A stretch of DNA of 62,339 bases from an uncultured Arthrobacter sp. (GTDB taxonomy: Bacteria > Actinomycetota > Actinomycetes > Actinomycetales > Micrococcaceae). How positions within the stretch are numbered: the stretch's first letter is position 1; every line of letters starts with the position of its first letter. A model generated the notes under the pieces. The model did no database searches. It was given only the letters and a program-made list of their open reading frames with translations, and was not told the origin of the DNA. A program made the position numbers and the translations under genes. The DNA lies in assembly GCF_947495145.1 (NCBI RefSeq), contig NZ_CANLXP010000020.1:1-62339 (forward strand), given 5' to 3'. Below are positions 7,625 to 16,083 of the stretch, piece by piece.

Positions 7625-9256
7625 ATGGTCCGCTCAATGTCGCTTAGATCACAGCTGTTCTTCCTGCAGCTGCTGATCGTGCTGATCATTGTGCTCGTTG
7701 CCGGTACTGTTGCCGTGCGGATGCAGGAGCAGCAGATCCGCGACGCCTACCAGGGCCGCATGGTCGGGGTGGCGCAGTCCATCGCACAGCTGCCGTCGGT
7801 TGTGGACGCGTTCGACGACGAGGATCCCAGCGCGGTCATCCAGCCGATCGCTGAGCTCACCACGCAGGCCACCGGAGTCACGTATGTGGTGGTGACTGAC
7901 GACGTCGGCATCCGGTACTCGCATCCGAACCCGGACATGATTGGCCAGATGGTGTCGACTGACCCGTCCGTCCCGCTATCCGGTGAGACCTTCGTTGGTA
8001 CCCAGACCGGAACCCTCGGCGAGTCATGGCGTGTGAAGGTACCCATCTGGGGTGGAGACGGCACCGTGATCGGGACTGCCTCCGTGGGAACGCTTGAATC
8101 GACCCTTACCGCTGATCTGCAGGAAGACCTGCCGGTGCTGCTCGCCTGGTTGATTGTGGCCGCCCTGGCCGGCACCGCCGGATCGATCTGGATCTCGAGG
8201 CTCATCTGGCGCCGTATCTACCGGCTGGAACCCGAAGAGATCGCCGCGCTGCTCGAAACACGTGATGCCATGCTGCACGGCATCGGGGAAGGGGTTGTCG
8301 CGGTTGACGAGCGTGGGCGGCTTGCTGTGCTCAATGATGAGGCCAAGCGGCTGCTCGACCTCGGTGACGAGGTGAAGGGGCGCCAGGCAACTGCTGTACT
8401 GGAACCTTCCCTGGCAGGCATGTTCGGTTCAGCGGGCGACGCCGATGAAACGGTTCTGGTGGGCGAGCGGGTACTCCTCGCCCGCTCAAGTGATGCCGTC
8501 GTCGATGGTCGGCGGGTGGGAAGCGTCCTGGTTCTGCGCGACCGCACGGAATTGCACCAGCTGCTGCTGGACCTCGACGGCGCACGTGACGTCACCCAGG
8601 CCCTTCGAAGCCAGGCCCATGAGTTTGCGAACAAGATGCATGTCATTTCAGGTTTGCTTGAGCTGGGCCGGACGGACAAGGCGGTGGACTTCATCTCCCG
8701 GTCCGGACATGGCGGTTCGATAGTATCCGGAGACGTCTCGCCCGGTGTGAGCGACCCGGACACGGCCAGTCTCCTGATGGCCAAGACAACGATCTGCGCC
8801 GAGAAGGGCATCACCCTGATCGTCGATGAGACGTCGACGTTCGAAGCGGACGGCACCACAGACCCCGTGACAGTGCTCGGTAACCTGATCGACAACGCTG
8901 TGGACGCTGTCGGTTCCAACGGGATGATCCACGTCCAGCTGACCTCGGACGCGGCAGGCTGTTCCATCGCTGTATCCGACGACGGTCCGGGCATTCCCGA
9001 GCACCTTCGGTCGCAGGTATTTTCCTCTGGCTTCTCGACCAAGGACGCAGCAGGCAGCGGTTCACGCGGATTCGGGCTGGCACTCGTCCAGAGGGTCGCT
9101 GAGCGCCGCTCTGGCCAGGTGTCGGTCACAGAGTCGGTGCTGGGCGGCGCGCACATTGCGGTGACGCTGGGCCCTGCGCCGATTTTGCCGGAGCAGAATC
9201 ACCGGCGCGCAATGGAACCGCGGGCCGCCGCGGACGCCGGGGCACTGACGTCGTGA
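7625..9256 (+). CDS. CitA/DcuS-type sensor histidine kinase
   Basis: A 543-residue membrane kinase. After MVRSMSLRSQL comes a first transmembrane helix (FFLQLLIVLIIVLVAGTVAV), a periplasmic PDC/Cache-type sensor (about 35-170; TYVVVTDDVGIRYSHPNPDMIG is the family hallmark), a second helix (VLLAWLIVAALAGTAGSIWI), a PAS-like domain (MLHGIGEGVVAVDERGRLAVLN), a dimerisation helix with RSQAHEFANKMHVISGLLELG and a GHKL ATPase (NLIDNAVDA, DDGPGIP, GFGLALV). The phosphoacceptor is the His of AHEFANKMH. The start at 7625 avoids a 32-residue non-conserved extension. The context with tctCBA argues for tri- or dicarboxylate sensing. It overlaps the response regulator by 4 bases. Confidence 0.92.
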   Translation: MVRSMSLRSQLFFLQLLIVLIIVLVAGTVAVRMQEQQIRDAYQGRMVGVAQSIAQLPSVVDAFDDEDPSAVIQPIAELTTQATGVTYVVVTDDVGIRYSHPNPDMIGQMVSTDPSVPLSGETFVGTQTGTLGESWRVKVPIWGGDGTVIGTASVGTLESTLTADLQEDLPVLLAWLIVAALAGTAGSIWISRLIWRRIYRLEPEEIAALLETRDAMLHGIGEGVVAVDERGRLAVLNDEAKRLLDLGDEVKGRQATAVLEPSLAGMFGSAGDADETVLVGERVLLARSSDAVVDGRRVGSVLVLRDRTELHQLLLDLDGARDVTQALRSQAHEFANKMHVISGLLELGRTDKAVDFISRSGHGGSIVSGDVSPGVSDPDTASLLMAKTTICAEKGITLIVDETSTFEADGTTDPVTVLGNLIDNAVDAVGSNGMIHVQLTSDAAGCSIAVSDDGPGIPEHLRSQVFSSGFSTKDAAGSGSRGFGLALVQRVAERRSGQVSVTESVLGGAHIAVTLGPAPILPEQNHRRAMEPRAAADAGALTS

Positions 9257-9975
9257 ATCTCATTCCAACGCTGGTCGTCGATGACGATCAGGAAGTGGCC
9301 GGCGTGCACTCAGGGTTCCTCCTCGCGCACGGCGGCTTCGACGTCGTCGGCGTAGCGAATTCCGGAGGTGAGGCGCTCGAAAAGGTGCGCCAGCTGAAGC
9401 CGGAGCTGATGCTGCTCGATATTCACCTGCCCGATATGTCTGGAATCGAGGTGCTGCGGGCAGCCCGCAACCTTCCCGGGGACCCGGTGGATATCATTGC
9501 CATTACCGCTGCCCGCGAGTTGGAAACGGTGCGCGCCGCAATGGCCGGCGGAGTGCTGCACTACCTCGTCAAGCCATTCAACTCGAAAGTCCTGATGCAG
9601 CGGCTGGACGACTACGTGCGGCACAGGGCAAGCATCGCGGAGCACAGTTCCGTCTCGGCCGGTCCACTGGACCAGGAGCGCATCGACAGGTTGCTCGCCG
9701 CGACGCCGGCCAAGGCGCCGCAGGTGGCCCCTCCGACGCTCACGGGCTCGTTACCGAAAGGCCTGTCCCAGCCCACCCTCGAGTCTGTGGTCGGTGCGCT
9801 TCGCTCCTCGGGCGCCGGTTTCTCTGCCTCGGAGGTTGCAGCGCAGCTTGGCCTCGCAAGGGTGAGCGCGCGCAGATACCTCGAGTACCTTGTTACCAGG
9901 GGCAGCGCACGCATCGTCCCGAAGTACGGTGCGGCGGGCCGGCCGGAGAAGTTCTACGTCTGGACAGGCAGTTAG
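9253..9975 (+). CDS. CitB/DctR-type response regulator
   Basis: A 240-residue two-domain regulator starting with GTG inside the kinase stop. Residues 5-120 are the receiver domain: acidic pocket DDDQEV, phosphoacceptor Asp56 in LMLLDIHLPDMSG, conserved Thr in IAITAARE and Lys in HYLVKPF. The C-terminal part (about 170-235) is the winged HTH of the CitB subfamily: GAGFSASEVAAQLGLARVSARRYLEYLVTRGSARI...GAAGRPEKFY. It should activate the divergent tctCBA operon when the kinase senses its carboxylate. Confidence 0.92.
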   Translation: MNLIPTLVVDDDQEVAGVHSGFLLAHGGFDVVGVANSGGEALEKVRQLKPELMLLDIHLPDMSGIEVLRAARNLPGDPVDIIAITAARELETVRAAMAGGVLHYLVKPFNSKVLMQRLDDYVRHRASIAEHSSVSAGPLDQERIDRLLAATPAKAPQVAPPTLTGSLPKGLSQPTLESVVGALRSSGAGFSASEVAAQLGLARVSARRYLEYLVTRGSARIVPKYGAAGRPEKFYVWTGS

Positions 9976-9980
9976 ACCCG

Positions 9981-10700
9981 TCAGACATGCCGCAGGTACC
10001 GCTGGGGCGCCTTCAGGAACTCCCGCCAGTTGTAAACCAGCTCCAGGTCTTCCCACTCCCGTTCCCGAAGGCCCCAATCGCCTACCTCAAGAATCCGTGC
10101 TCCGGGAAGAGCTGCCAGCAGCGGCGAGTGCGTCGACAGGAGTACCTGCGACTTGCCGCCGGCGAGCAGCTGCTTGAGCACTCCAGCCAGTGCAAGGCAG
10201 CCGGAAAAGGACAGCGCTGACTCGGGCTCGTCCAGCACCCACAGGCCCGCGCCGCGGAAGCGGTCAACAACCAGCTCCAGGAAAGACTCACCGTGGGACA
10301 TGTCATGGAATGCGGCGTCCCCGCGGGTGCTCGGGTTCTTCTCGAGGTAGGTGAAGAAGCCGTGCATCGTTTCCGCGCGGAGGAAATAGCCCCGCCTCGT
10401 GGTCCCGGCGTTCCGGATCAGTTGCAGGTGTCTGCCCAGCCCGGATTCCGAAGCCCTTGTGGTGTGCTGCGCACCGGTTGATCCTCCCTCGACCGACAGA
10501 CCATACGCTTCAGCGATCGCTTCGATCAGCGTGGACTTCCCGGAACCGTTCTCACCGACAAACACCGTGGCGGGCCCGAGGTCCAGCCCGTCCTGCAGCA
10601 GCTGGTGAACCGGCGGGAGCGTAGCAGGCCACACCTTCCGGGGCAGAGGATTCTCCCGGCTTTCCTCCAGCCGTCGGAGGGGGTGCCGGTCGAATGCCAT
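9981..10700 (-). CDS. AAA-type ATPase (AAA_15/21-like)
   Basis: A 239-residue soluble ABC-like ATPase. It has Walker A GENGSGKST (residues about 49-57), the signature-like MSHGESFLELVVDRF, Walker B GLWVLDEPESAL and the H-loop VLLSTHSPLLAALPGARILE. This compact form, lacking membrane partners, is widespread and lies close to RecF/SMC-like and OLD-family ATPases; the function is unknown. It converges with the response regulator (6-base gap) and diverges from the photolyase-family gene, whose start is 41 bases away. Confidence 0.85.
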   Translation of the reverse strand: MAFDRHPLRRLEESRENPLPRKVWPATLPPVHQLLQDGLDLGPATVFVGENGSGKSTLIEAIAEAYGLSVEGGSTGAQHTTRASESGLGRHLQLIRNAGTTRRGYFLRAETMHGFFTYLEKNPSTRGDAAFHDMSHGESFLELVVDRFRGAGLWVLDEPESALSFSGCLALAGVLKQLLAGGKSQVLLSTHSPLLAALPGARILEVGDWGLREREWEDLELVYNWREFLKAPQRYLRHV

Positions 10701-10741
10701 GAATTCATTCTGACAGCAGCCCCTGACACTGGTACTACTGT

Positions 10742-12211
10742 GTGCACATGCATGCTCAGCTGATCTTTCCGCACCAGCTCTTCGAGGAGCACCTGCACGC
10801 TTCGGAGTCCCGGCACTACATCCTCGTGGAGGATGACCTGTTCTTCCGCCAGTACCGGTTCCACGTTCAGAAGCTGGTGCTGCACCGGGCGAGCATGCAC
10901 GCGTTCGAGCGGCGTCTCCGCGAATCCGGGCGGGAAGTCACCTACGTGGAGACGAACCCTTCGACGCCCAGCCAGGAAGCGCTCGCTGAGGTGCTGAAGC
11001 GCATCGGAGCGACCTCCTGCACCTACTACGACGTCGTCGACGACTGGCTGGGCCAACGCCTCACCCAGACTCTCGGACAGCTCTCGATCGAGACGACGGT
11101 TGAGGAAACCCCCGCGTTCATCTGCACCACTGCTGACCTGGACCGGTACTTCTCCTCCAACGGCTGGAGGATGCAGAACTTCTACGAATGGCAGCGGAAG
11201 CGGTTGGGCATCCTCCTCGACGAGGACGGCTCGCCCTCAGGCGGCCGATGGAGCTTGGACACCGAGAACCGCAAGAAGCTGCCGAAGAAGGTCACTGTGC
11301 CCGCCCTGCCGAACTTCACCAGGGAGAACGACGACGTCGCTGCCGCCCGCGCGTGGGTCCGGCAGGCATTCCCGGACAACCCCGGCGAGGTGGAGGGGTT
11401 CAATTGGCCTACCACCCATCACGCCGCCGCTGATGCACTGGAGGTCTTCCTTGCCGAACGCTTCGAGCTGTTCGGCCCCTACGAGGACGCCATCACCGAA
11501 ACTCACTCGTTCCTGTTCCATTCCGCCCTCAGTTCGAGCCTGAATACCGGGCTGCTGAAGCCGGCCGACGTCGTCGAAATCGCGTTGGACTACGCCAGAA
11601 GGCACGGCACGCCGATCGCCAGCGTAGAAGGTTTTGTACGCCAGATCATCGGGTGGCGGGAGTACATGCGTGCGTCCTATGTGCAGCATGGTCGACGCAT
11701 GCGGAAGAGCAACCACCTCGGGATGTCCCGTAACCTGGATCAGTCCTGGTATGAAGCCACCACCGGAATAGAGCCGGTCGACACGGTCATCCGCCGCATC
11801 CTCGACACCGGTTATGCCCACCACATTGAGCGGTTAATGGTGCTGGGAAATGCCGCCGTCCTCCTTCGCATCCATCCGGACGACGTGTACGAGTGGTTCA
11901 TGACCATGTTCATCGATGCCTACGACTGGGTAATGGTTCCCAACGTCTATGCCATGAGCCAGTTCGCGGTGGGCAACGCGATCACAACCAAGCCCTACAT
12001 CAGCGGCAGCAACTACCTGCGCAAGATGAGTGACCTCCCCCAGGGCGACTGGCAGCACATTTGGGACGCACTGTACTGGCGGTTCGTCGCGGATTACAGG
12101 GAGTTGCTGGCCGGTAATCCGCGCTCAAGCATGAGCGTACGGCTGCTGGATCGGATGGACGCCGGGCGCCGGAAGGAGCTCGCTGCCGAGGCTGAGCGGT
12201 GGCTTGCATGA
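10742..12211 (+). CDS. Photolyase/cryptochrome of the FeS-BCP type without FeS cysteines
   Basis: A 489-residue flavoprotein of the deoxyribodipyrimidine photolyase-related family (FeS-BCP/PhrB group, (6-4) photolyases and bacterial cryptochromes). The N-terminal Rossmann domain begins AQLIFPHQLFEEH, and the FAD domain carries VEGFVRQIIGWREYMR (about 295-310), YAHHIERLMVLGN (358-370, with the His implicated in (6-4) repair) and WVMVPNVYAMSQFAVGN. Family members usually bind a [4Fe-4S] cluster with four cysteines in the C-terminal half. This protein has only Cys93 and Cys128, both N-terminal, and the segment that normally holds C-x2-C...C (about 430-442) is shortened to MSDLPQGDWQHIWD. The first codon is GTG; an ATG two codons in may be the true start. 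Confidence 0.85.
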   Translation: MHMHAQLIFPHQLFEEHLHASESRHYILVEDDLFFRQYRFHVQKLVLHRASMHAFERRLRESGREVTYVETNPSTPSQEALAEVLKRIGATSCTYYDVVDDWLGQRLTQTLGQLSIETTVEETPAFICTTADLDRYFSSNGWRMQNFYEWQRKRLGILLDEDGSPSGGRWSLDTENRKKLPKKVTVPALPNFTRENDDVAAARAWVRQAFPDNPGEVEGFNWPTTHHAAADALEVFLAERFELFGPYEDAITETHSFLFHSALSSSLNTGLLKPADVVEIALDYARRHGTPIASVEGFVRQIIGWREYMRASYVQHGRRMRKSNHLGMSRNLDQSWYEATTGIEPVDTVIRRILDTGYAHHIERLMVLGNAAVLLRIHPDDVYEWFMTMFIDAYDWVMVPNVYAMSQFAVGNAITTKPYISGSNYLRKMSDLPQGDWQHIWDALYWRFVADYRELLAGNPRSSMSVRLLDRMDAGRRKELAAEAERWLA

Positions 12212-12246
12212 CCTGCAGAGTTATCGGACAGCTTCCGGGGGGAGGG

Positions 12247-12290
12247 TTCACTTGTGGGCCGGCGCGGGTTAGGCTCAGACCTGTCAGGTC
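12247..12290 (+). promoter_or_regulatory. Promoter and palindrome ahead of the FHA operon
   Basis: TTCACT (12247-12252), a 17-base spacer and TAGGCT (12270-12275) form a plausible promoter. GACCTGTCAGGTC (12278-12290) is a 13-base palindrome located at the predicted start of transcription, a repressor-like position. No matching regulator gene is next to it. Confidence 0.45.
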
Positions 12291-12340
12291 AGGCGGGTAG
12301 AGGGCGCCGGACAGAGTCGATCACGCGCTAGGAATTCGTC

Positions 12341-12586
12341 ATGTCTGAAAATGCCTCTATCGATAACAACCGCAGCATCCGCGACTGGGCGGACCTCGCC
12401 GAGGAAATGTGGTCCTACCTCACCGGCAAAGGTGCTGCCGTCAACTACAGCTTCATCGACATGACTGTCGAGGTTCCGCGGGACATCGGACCGGACGCGC
12501 CCCGGGCAACCTGGAAGCTGAACGGAACAGTGCGCGTTACCACCAGCGATAACGACGCCGCGGGCTCCGACACTCACCGGAGCTGA
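12341..12586 (+). CDS. Small conserved-type protein, function unknown
   Basis: An 81-residue acidic soluble protein with no recognised domain. MSENASIDNNRSIRDWADLAEEMWSYL starts with a helix-forming stretch, followed by VNYSFIDMTVEVPRDIG and a beta-rich ATWKLNGTVRVTTSD. It has an AGGAA ribosome binding site 7 bases upstream. The stop is 3 bases before the GTG of the FHA-domain gene, so the two are co-translated. The same amphiphilic pattern (charged strand DMTVEVP/WKLNGTV) suggests a small beta sheet, possibly a partner of the FHA protein. Confidence 0.7.
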   Translation: MSENASIDNNRSIRDWADLAEEMWSYLTGKGAAVNYSFIDMTVEVPRDIGPDAPRATWKLNGTVRVTTSDNDAAGSDTHRS

Positions 12587-12589
12587 ACG

Positions 12590-13501
12590 GTGTCGCAGCA
12601 GGTACGCCTGGACATTGACCTGACCTTCTCGCGCTCCCAATACGACGATGACGGCACCCCGCAGGCGCTGAACGGCACCGTGAGTGCCGCGGGGTCAGAG
12701 GTCACCATCTACTTCGAGGATCCGGCAGCAGCGGGAGGCGGTGGAGGCTTTCCCTCCCTGGACAGCGTCCGCCAACTGGCGGCAAGCCTCGCCGACCAGG
12801 GTCTGACAGTGACCCTCGCCGGTCCCAACGGGAGGCTTGTCAGCATCGGGAAAGTGGAAACGTCGATGGCGCAGCGTCTCATGACCCGATCGCCGCACAT
12901 CCGCGCGGGGTCTATTGCGGCGCTGGCGCCGCTCATCAGGGGAGCGAACTGGCAGGCGGGCTCGGGCACATCGCTGCTGCCGCCGTCCACCCCGTTCCCG
13001 CTGGTGCCAACCGTGAACCGGCGCATCCGGCGGCAGGTAACCACTACCCACCACACGCCGGGCAGCGGACGCCCGAGGCTGATCTTCGTCCAGAATTCCG
13101 AGACCTGGAATGGACAGATCCCACGTGAAGTGAACCTCGCCCGGGAGCAGCTGGTCATCGGCAGTTCGCCGGACGCCGACCTGGTGCTTGAGGGGCTGGA
13201 ACCAACTCACGCGACAGTGGAGCACAACGCCGACGACGAGTACGTCCTGGTTCCGCACGGCCCGGTGCGTGGCAGTGTGCAGCCCGACGGCCCTTCCATC
13301 CTGCGGACCGGTGCCCGCGTGCAGCTCGGGGACTGGTGTCTCGCCTATTTCCGCGAGGAGTACGCCGACCATGGCCGCCCCTTCGGCGGACGCAGCGGCG
13401 GCGAACTGGCCCACCAACGGCCGCAGTATGACCCGCGGACGGGTGCCGTGGAGGAGGATGGATCTTTCGGGATCGGTGACAACCGGCAGAGCCCCCGCTA
13501 A
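12590..13501 (+). CDS. FHA-domain protein
   Basis: A 303-residue protein starting with GTG. The first ~100 residues (VRLDIDLTFSRSQYDD...) are beta-rich and unrecognised, and the middle (about 110-160) is a basic linker. Residues about 180-260 form a forkhead-associated fold: LVIGSSPDADLVLEGLEPTHATVEHN and GARVQLGDWCLAYFREEYADHGRP, with the GSS...TH.. pThr-binding pattern somewhat modified (S-x-x-A rather than R-x-x-S in the first loop). FHA domains recognise phosphothreonine on Ser/Thr-kinase targets, but no kinase gene is nearby. It is in one operon with 12341-12586 and 13504-14022. Confidence 0.8.
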   Translation: MSQQVRLDIDLTFSRSQYDDDGTPQALNGTVSAAGSEVTIYFEDPAAAGGGGGFPSLDSVRQLAASLADQGLTVTLAGPNGRLVSIGKVETSMAQRLMTRSPHIRAGSIAALAPLIRGANWQAGSGTSLLPPSTPFPLVPTVNRRIRRQVTTTHHTPGSGRPRLIFVQNSETWNGQIPREVNLAREQLVIGSSPDADLVLEGLEPTHATVEHNADDEYVLVPHGPVRGSVQPDGPSILRTGARVQLGDWCLAYFREEYADHGRPFGGRSGGELAHQRPQYDPRTGAVEEDGSFGIGDNRQSPR

Positions 13502-13503
13502 GC

Positions 13504-14022
13504 GTGGATAGCGTGGAGCTCCTCCTTGATGTGGACGCGGAGCATTTCGTTCATCGGGACTGGAGCATTTTGAAGCAGGCGGGCCTTCCCTCCCAGGGCA
13601 GGCACAGCGCTGCGTCGAACCGCCCGCACATCACCCTGCTGGCTGCACCTCGGATCCCGGCCGAGTATGACGACGGTCTGGCGGCGCTCGCCGAAGTCCT
13701 GCCGCTGCCCATCCACACTGCCGGCCTGATTCTCTTCGAGACTGGTCGTGGGCAGGTGCTGGCGCGCCTCGGCGTCGTCAGCGGAGCCCTCCTTGAGCTT
13801 CATCGAGCGGTGCACAGCGCCCTTCAGGGGGTGCCCGGTATCGCCGCTAACTGTGTTCCGGACCGCTGGGTGCCGCACATTACGCTCGCACGGGCGATGA
13901 ATCCCGCGCAGGTCGCTCAAGCGATCGACCTCCTGCCGGGCGCCCATGGCCAGCTTCCGCTCACCGCACTGCGGCGCTGGGACAGCCATGAAAAAACGAC
14001 GACGACGTTCGGCTCAGGCTAG
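13504..14022 (+). CDS. 2'-5' RNA ligase-like 2H phosphoesterase
   Basis: A 172-residue protein starting with GTG two bases after the FHA gene stop. Two H-x-T motifs characteristic of the 2H phosphoesterase/LigT fold are present: NRPHITLL (about residues 39-46) and WVPHITLAR (about 121-129). The spacing of about 80 residues fits the family, which hydrolyses 2'-3' cyclic or 2'-5' phosphodiester bonds in RNA or small nucleotides. Its 3' end overlaps, by 9 bases, the small antisense-oriented frame at 14014-14121. It is probably the last gene of the FHA operon. Confidence 0.8.
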   Translation: MDSVELLLDVDAEHFVHRDWSILKQAGLPSQGRHSAASNRPHITLLAAPRIPAEYDDGLAALAEVLPLPIHTAGLILFETGRGQVLARLGVVSGALLELHRAVHSALQGVPGIAANCVPDRWVPHITLARAMNPAQVAQAIDLLPGAHGQLPLTALRRWDSHEKTTTTFGSG

Positions 14023-14121
14023 GAGCGCGGTCACCGGCCCGCGAGCTCGAACCTCCCCCGCAAAGTATCCGACAAAAATGACGGCACTCGCGATGGCGAA
14101 GCCGATCAACACGCCCGCCAT
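14014..14121 (-). pseudogene. 35-residue N-terminal remnant resembling an AEC-family permease
   Basis: A short frame with a GAGGAA ribosome binding site 8 bases before its ATG encodes MAGVLIGFAIASAVIFVGYF and then a basic tail and stop. This hydrophobic opening resembles the first helix of auxin efflux carrier (AEC) permeases, which are about 300 residues long. Only the first helix remains, so either it is the 5' stub of a deleted transporter or a genuine one-helix peptide. It lies directly downstream of purB on the same strand. The AEC link is from memory of the family and is tentative. Confidence 0.4.
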
Positions 14122-14163
14122 CGCGGTTCCTCACCGTTGGTGCTCTGTCCAGACGGCTACCGG

Positions 14164-15603
14164 TTAGCGCAGGTGGTCTACGAGGCCGTCAGCAATGCCC
14201 GTGTAAGTTCCGGGCGTGAGCGCCAACAGCCGTTCCTCTGCCTCGGAAGAGAGACCAAGTTCAAGGACAAACTCGCGCATCCGCGCAGCATCCACGCGGT
14301 GTCCGCGGGTGAGGTCTTTCAACCGCTCGTACGGATCCTCCATACCCGGTGTCCCGGCAATCGCCTCCGCGCGCATCACCATCTGGATAGCCTCGCCGAG
14401 CACTTCCCAATTGGTGTCCAGATCCGCGGCAAGGACTGACTCCGCGACATCAAGGCGCTCCAGGCCCTTGGAGACGTTGGAGATCGCCAGGAGCGAATGC
14501 CCGAAGGCCACTCCGATATTGCGCTGGGAAGAGGAATCAGTCAGGTCGCGCTGCCACCGTGAAGTGACCAGGGTTGCGGCCAGAACGTCCAGCAGGGAGC
14601 AGGAGATCTCAAGATTCGCTTCCGCGTTCTCGAAGCGGATCGGGTTCACCTTGTGCGGCATGGTGGAGGAGCCGGTGGCTCCGGCCACGGGCACCTGTGC
14701 GAAGTAGCCGATCGAAATGTAACTCCACACGTCAGTGCAGAAGTTGTGCAGGATCCGGTTGAAGCGGGCGACGTCGGCGTACAACTCCGCCTGCCAGTCA
14801 TGGGATTCGATCTGGGTGGTCAGGGGGTTCCAGGTGAGCCCGAGGCCCTCCACGAACTCCCGTGCAATAGCCTGCCAGTCTGCCCCCGGCACGGACGCGA
14901 CATGGGCGGCGAAGGTGCCGGTTGCTCCGTTGATCTTCCCCAGGTATTCAGTACGGCGGATGCGCTGGAGCTGGCGGTCGAGGCGGTGCGCCACAACCGC
15001 GAGTTCCTTGCCAAGTGTGGTCGGCGTGGCGGGCTGGCCGTGTGTCCGTGAAAGCATCGGAACTGAGCGGGATTCCTCAGCCATCGTCTTCACTTGATCC
15101 ACAAGCGACGACGCCGCGGGCAACCAGATCTCCTCCACCGCGCCTTTCACCCCGAGTGCGTAGGAAAGATTGTTGATGTCCTCGGAGGTGCAGCCGAAGT
15201 GAACGAGTGGCTTCAGGCGGCTGATGCCGATGTCCCCCAGCCGGCTTCCAATGAAGTACTCGACAGCCTTGACGTCGTGAACTGTGACTCGCTCGATCTC
15301 GGCGAGCTCGCTGACTGCGCTGCCGTCGAAGGCACTGATTATTTCCCGCAGCGCTGCTTCCTGCTCACCGGTAAGCGGACCTGCGCCCGGGAGGACGCTG
15401 TTGCGGGTCAGGTGAATCAGCCACTCCACCTCCACGTGTACGCGGTCCCGGTTCAGCGCGGCTTCGGAAAGATAATCAACCAGCGGAGCAACTGCCGGGC
15501 GGTACCTGCCATCGAGCGGTCCCAGCGCGATCGGAACCTGGCTGTCGCCCTGGTGGATTGAAACGGACGCAAGGCTGACCCGGGAGGAGGGAGTGTGTGG
15601 CAT
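14164..15603 (-). CDS. purB: Adenylosuccinate lyase
   Basis: A 479-residue enzyme of the fumarase/aspartase superfamily that splits SAICAR and adenylosuccinate, releasing fumarate, in purine synthesis. Visible signatures are TVHDVKAVEYFI, HFGCTSEDINNLSYAL, MLSRTHGQPATPTTLGKELA and the mobile loop GSSTMPHKVNPIRFENAEANL with the catalytic Ser in the SS pair. I start at 15603 (MPHTPSSRVSLAS), since upstream in-frame ATGs add about 32 residues of unconserved sequence. The length and signature fit the E. coli PurB-like long form. Confidence 0.95.
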   Translation of the reverse strand: MPHTPSSRVSLASVSIHQGDSQVPIALGPLDGRYRPAVAPLVDYLSEAALNRDRVHVEVEWLIHLTRNSVLPGAGPLTGEQEAALREIISAFDGSAVSELAEIERVTVHDVKAVEYFIGSRLGDIGISRLKPLVHFGCTSEDINNLSYALGVKGAVEEIWLPAASSLVDQVKTMAEESRSVPMLSRTHGQPATPTTLGKELAVVAHRLDRQLQRIRRTEYLGKINGATGTFAAHVASVPGADWQAIAREFVEGLGLTWNPLTTQIESHDWQAELYADVARFNRILHNFCTDVWSYISIGYFAQVPVAGATGSSTMPHKVNPIRFENAEANLEISCSLLDVLAATLVTSRWQRDLTDSSSQRNIGVAFGHSLLAISNVSKGLERLDVAESVLAADLDTNWEVLGEAIQMVMRAEAIAGTPGMEDPYERLKDLTRGHRVDAARMREFVLELGLSSEAEERLLALTPGTYTGIADGLVDHLR

Positions 15604-15730
15604 GTATCCAATCATTCCATGACCGGCGGAGTGCGACCCATGCGTGACGGCTACTCCACAGGTACGGGATCGAGGCGACATATCAACATAGCGCCGCACG
15701 GACCGACGCCTGCCCGCCCTCCGCGCCTAG

Positions 15731-15758
15731 CGTTTTGGACAGGACGTTTTGGACAGGA
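15731..15758 (+). repeat. Perfect 14-base tandem duplication upstream of the WXG-like gene
   Basis: CGTTTTGGACAGGA is present at 15731-15744 and immediately again at 15745-15758, 28 bases before the start at 15787. Each unit contains TTGGACA, similar to a -35 box. It may be a regulator site or a recent duplication. Confidence 0.7.
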
Positions 15759-15786
15759 TCACGTCGGATTGAGGAGGGTGCAGAGA

Positions 15787-16083
15787 ATGTACAGCAGTAC
15801 CACGCCGGCACTATCGAGCGAGCAGGAGCCTGACCGGACCGTTCAGGATCTTGCGAGAGCGCTACGGCTTGAAGCGGAGGCAACGGAATCCGTGCGTGAG
15901 CGGCTCCGCGGCGCCGAAAGCATCGGGTGGGAATCTCCCGCCGGAAGGAATTTCCGCGCCTACCTTGCCGAGCGCGCAACAACCGTAGCGGCAACGGCGG
16001 CGTACCTCCGGGAGGTCGCGCTTTCACTTGATGCCTACGGGGCGGCGCTGGCCGACGCCCGCCGGGACGGTGTACCTGGATGA
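15787..16083 (+). CDS. WXG100-like small helical protein
   Basis: A 98-residue helical protein with a WxxxxG-type turn, IGWESPAGRNFRAYL (about 46-60), between two predicted amphipathic helices (DRTVQDLARALRLEAEATESVRERLRGA and ERATTVAATAAYLREVALSLDAYGAAL). This is the architecture of ESX/WXG100 substrates and partner domains. I start at ATG 15787, which has GAGGAGGG 9 bases upstream, instead of longer in-frame starts. It overlaps the hydrolase gene by four bases (ATGA), so the two are translated together. No ESX secretion ATPase is in the window. Confidence 0.75.
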   Translation: MYSSTTPALSSEQEPDRTVQDLARALRLEAEATESVRERLRGAESIGWESPAGRNFRAYLAERATTVAATAAYLREVALSLDAYGAALADARRDGVPG

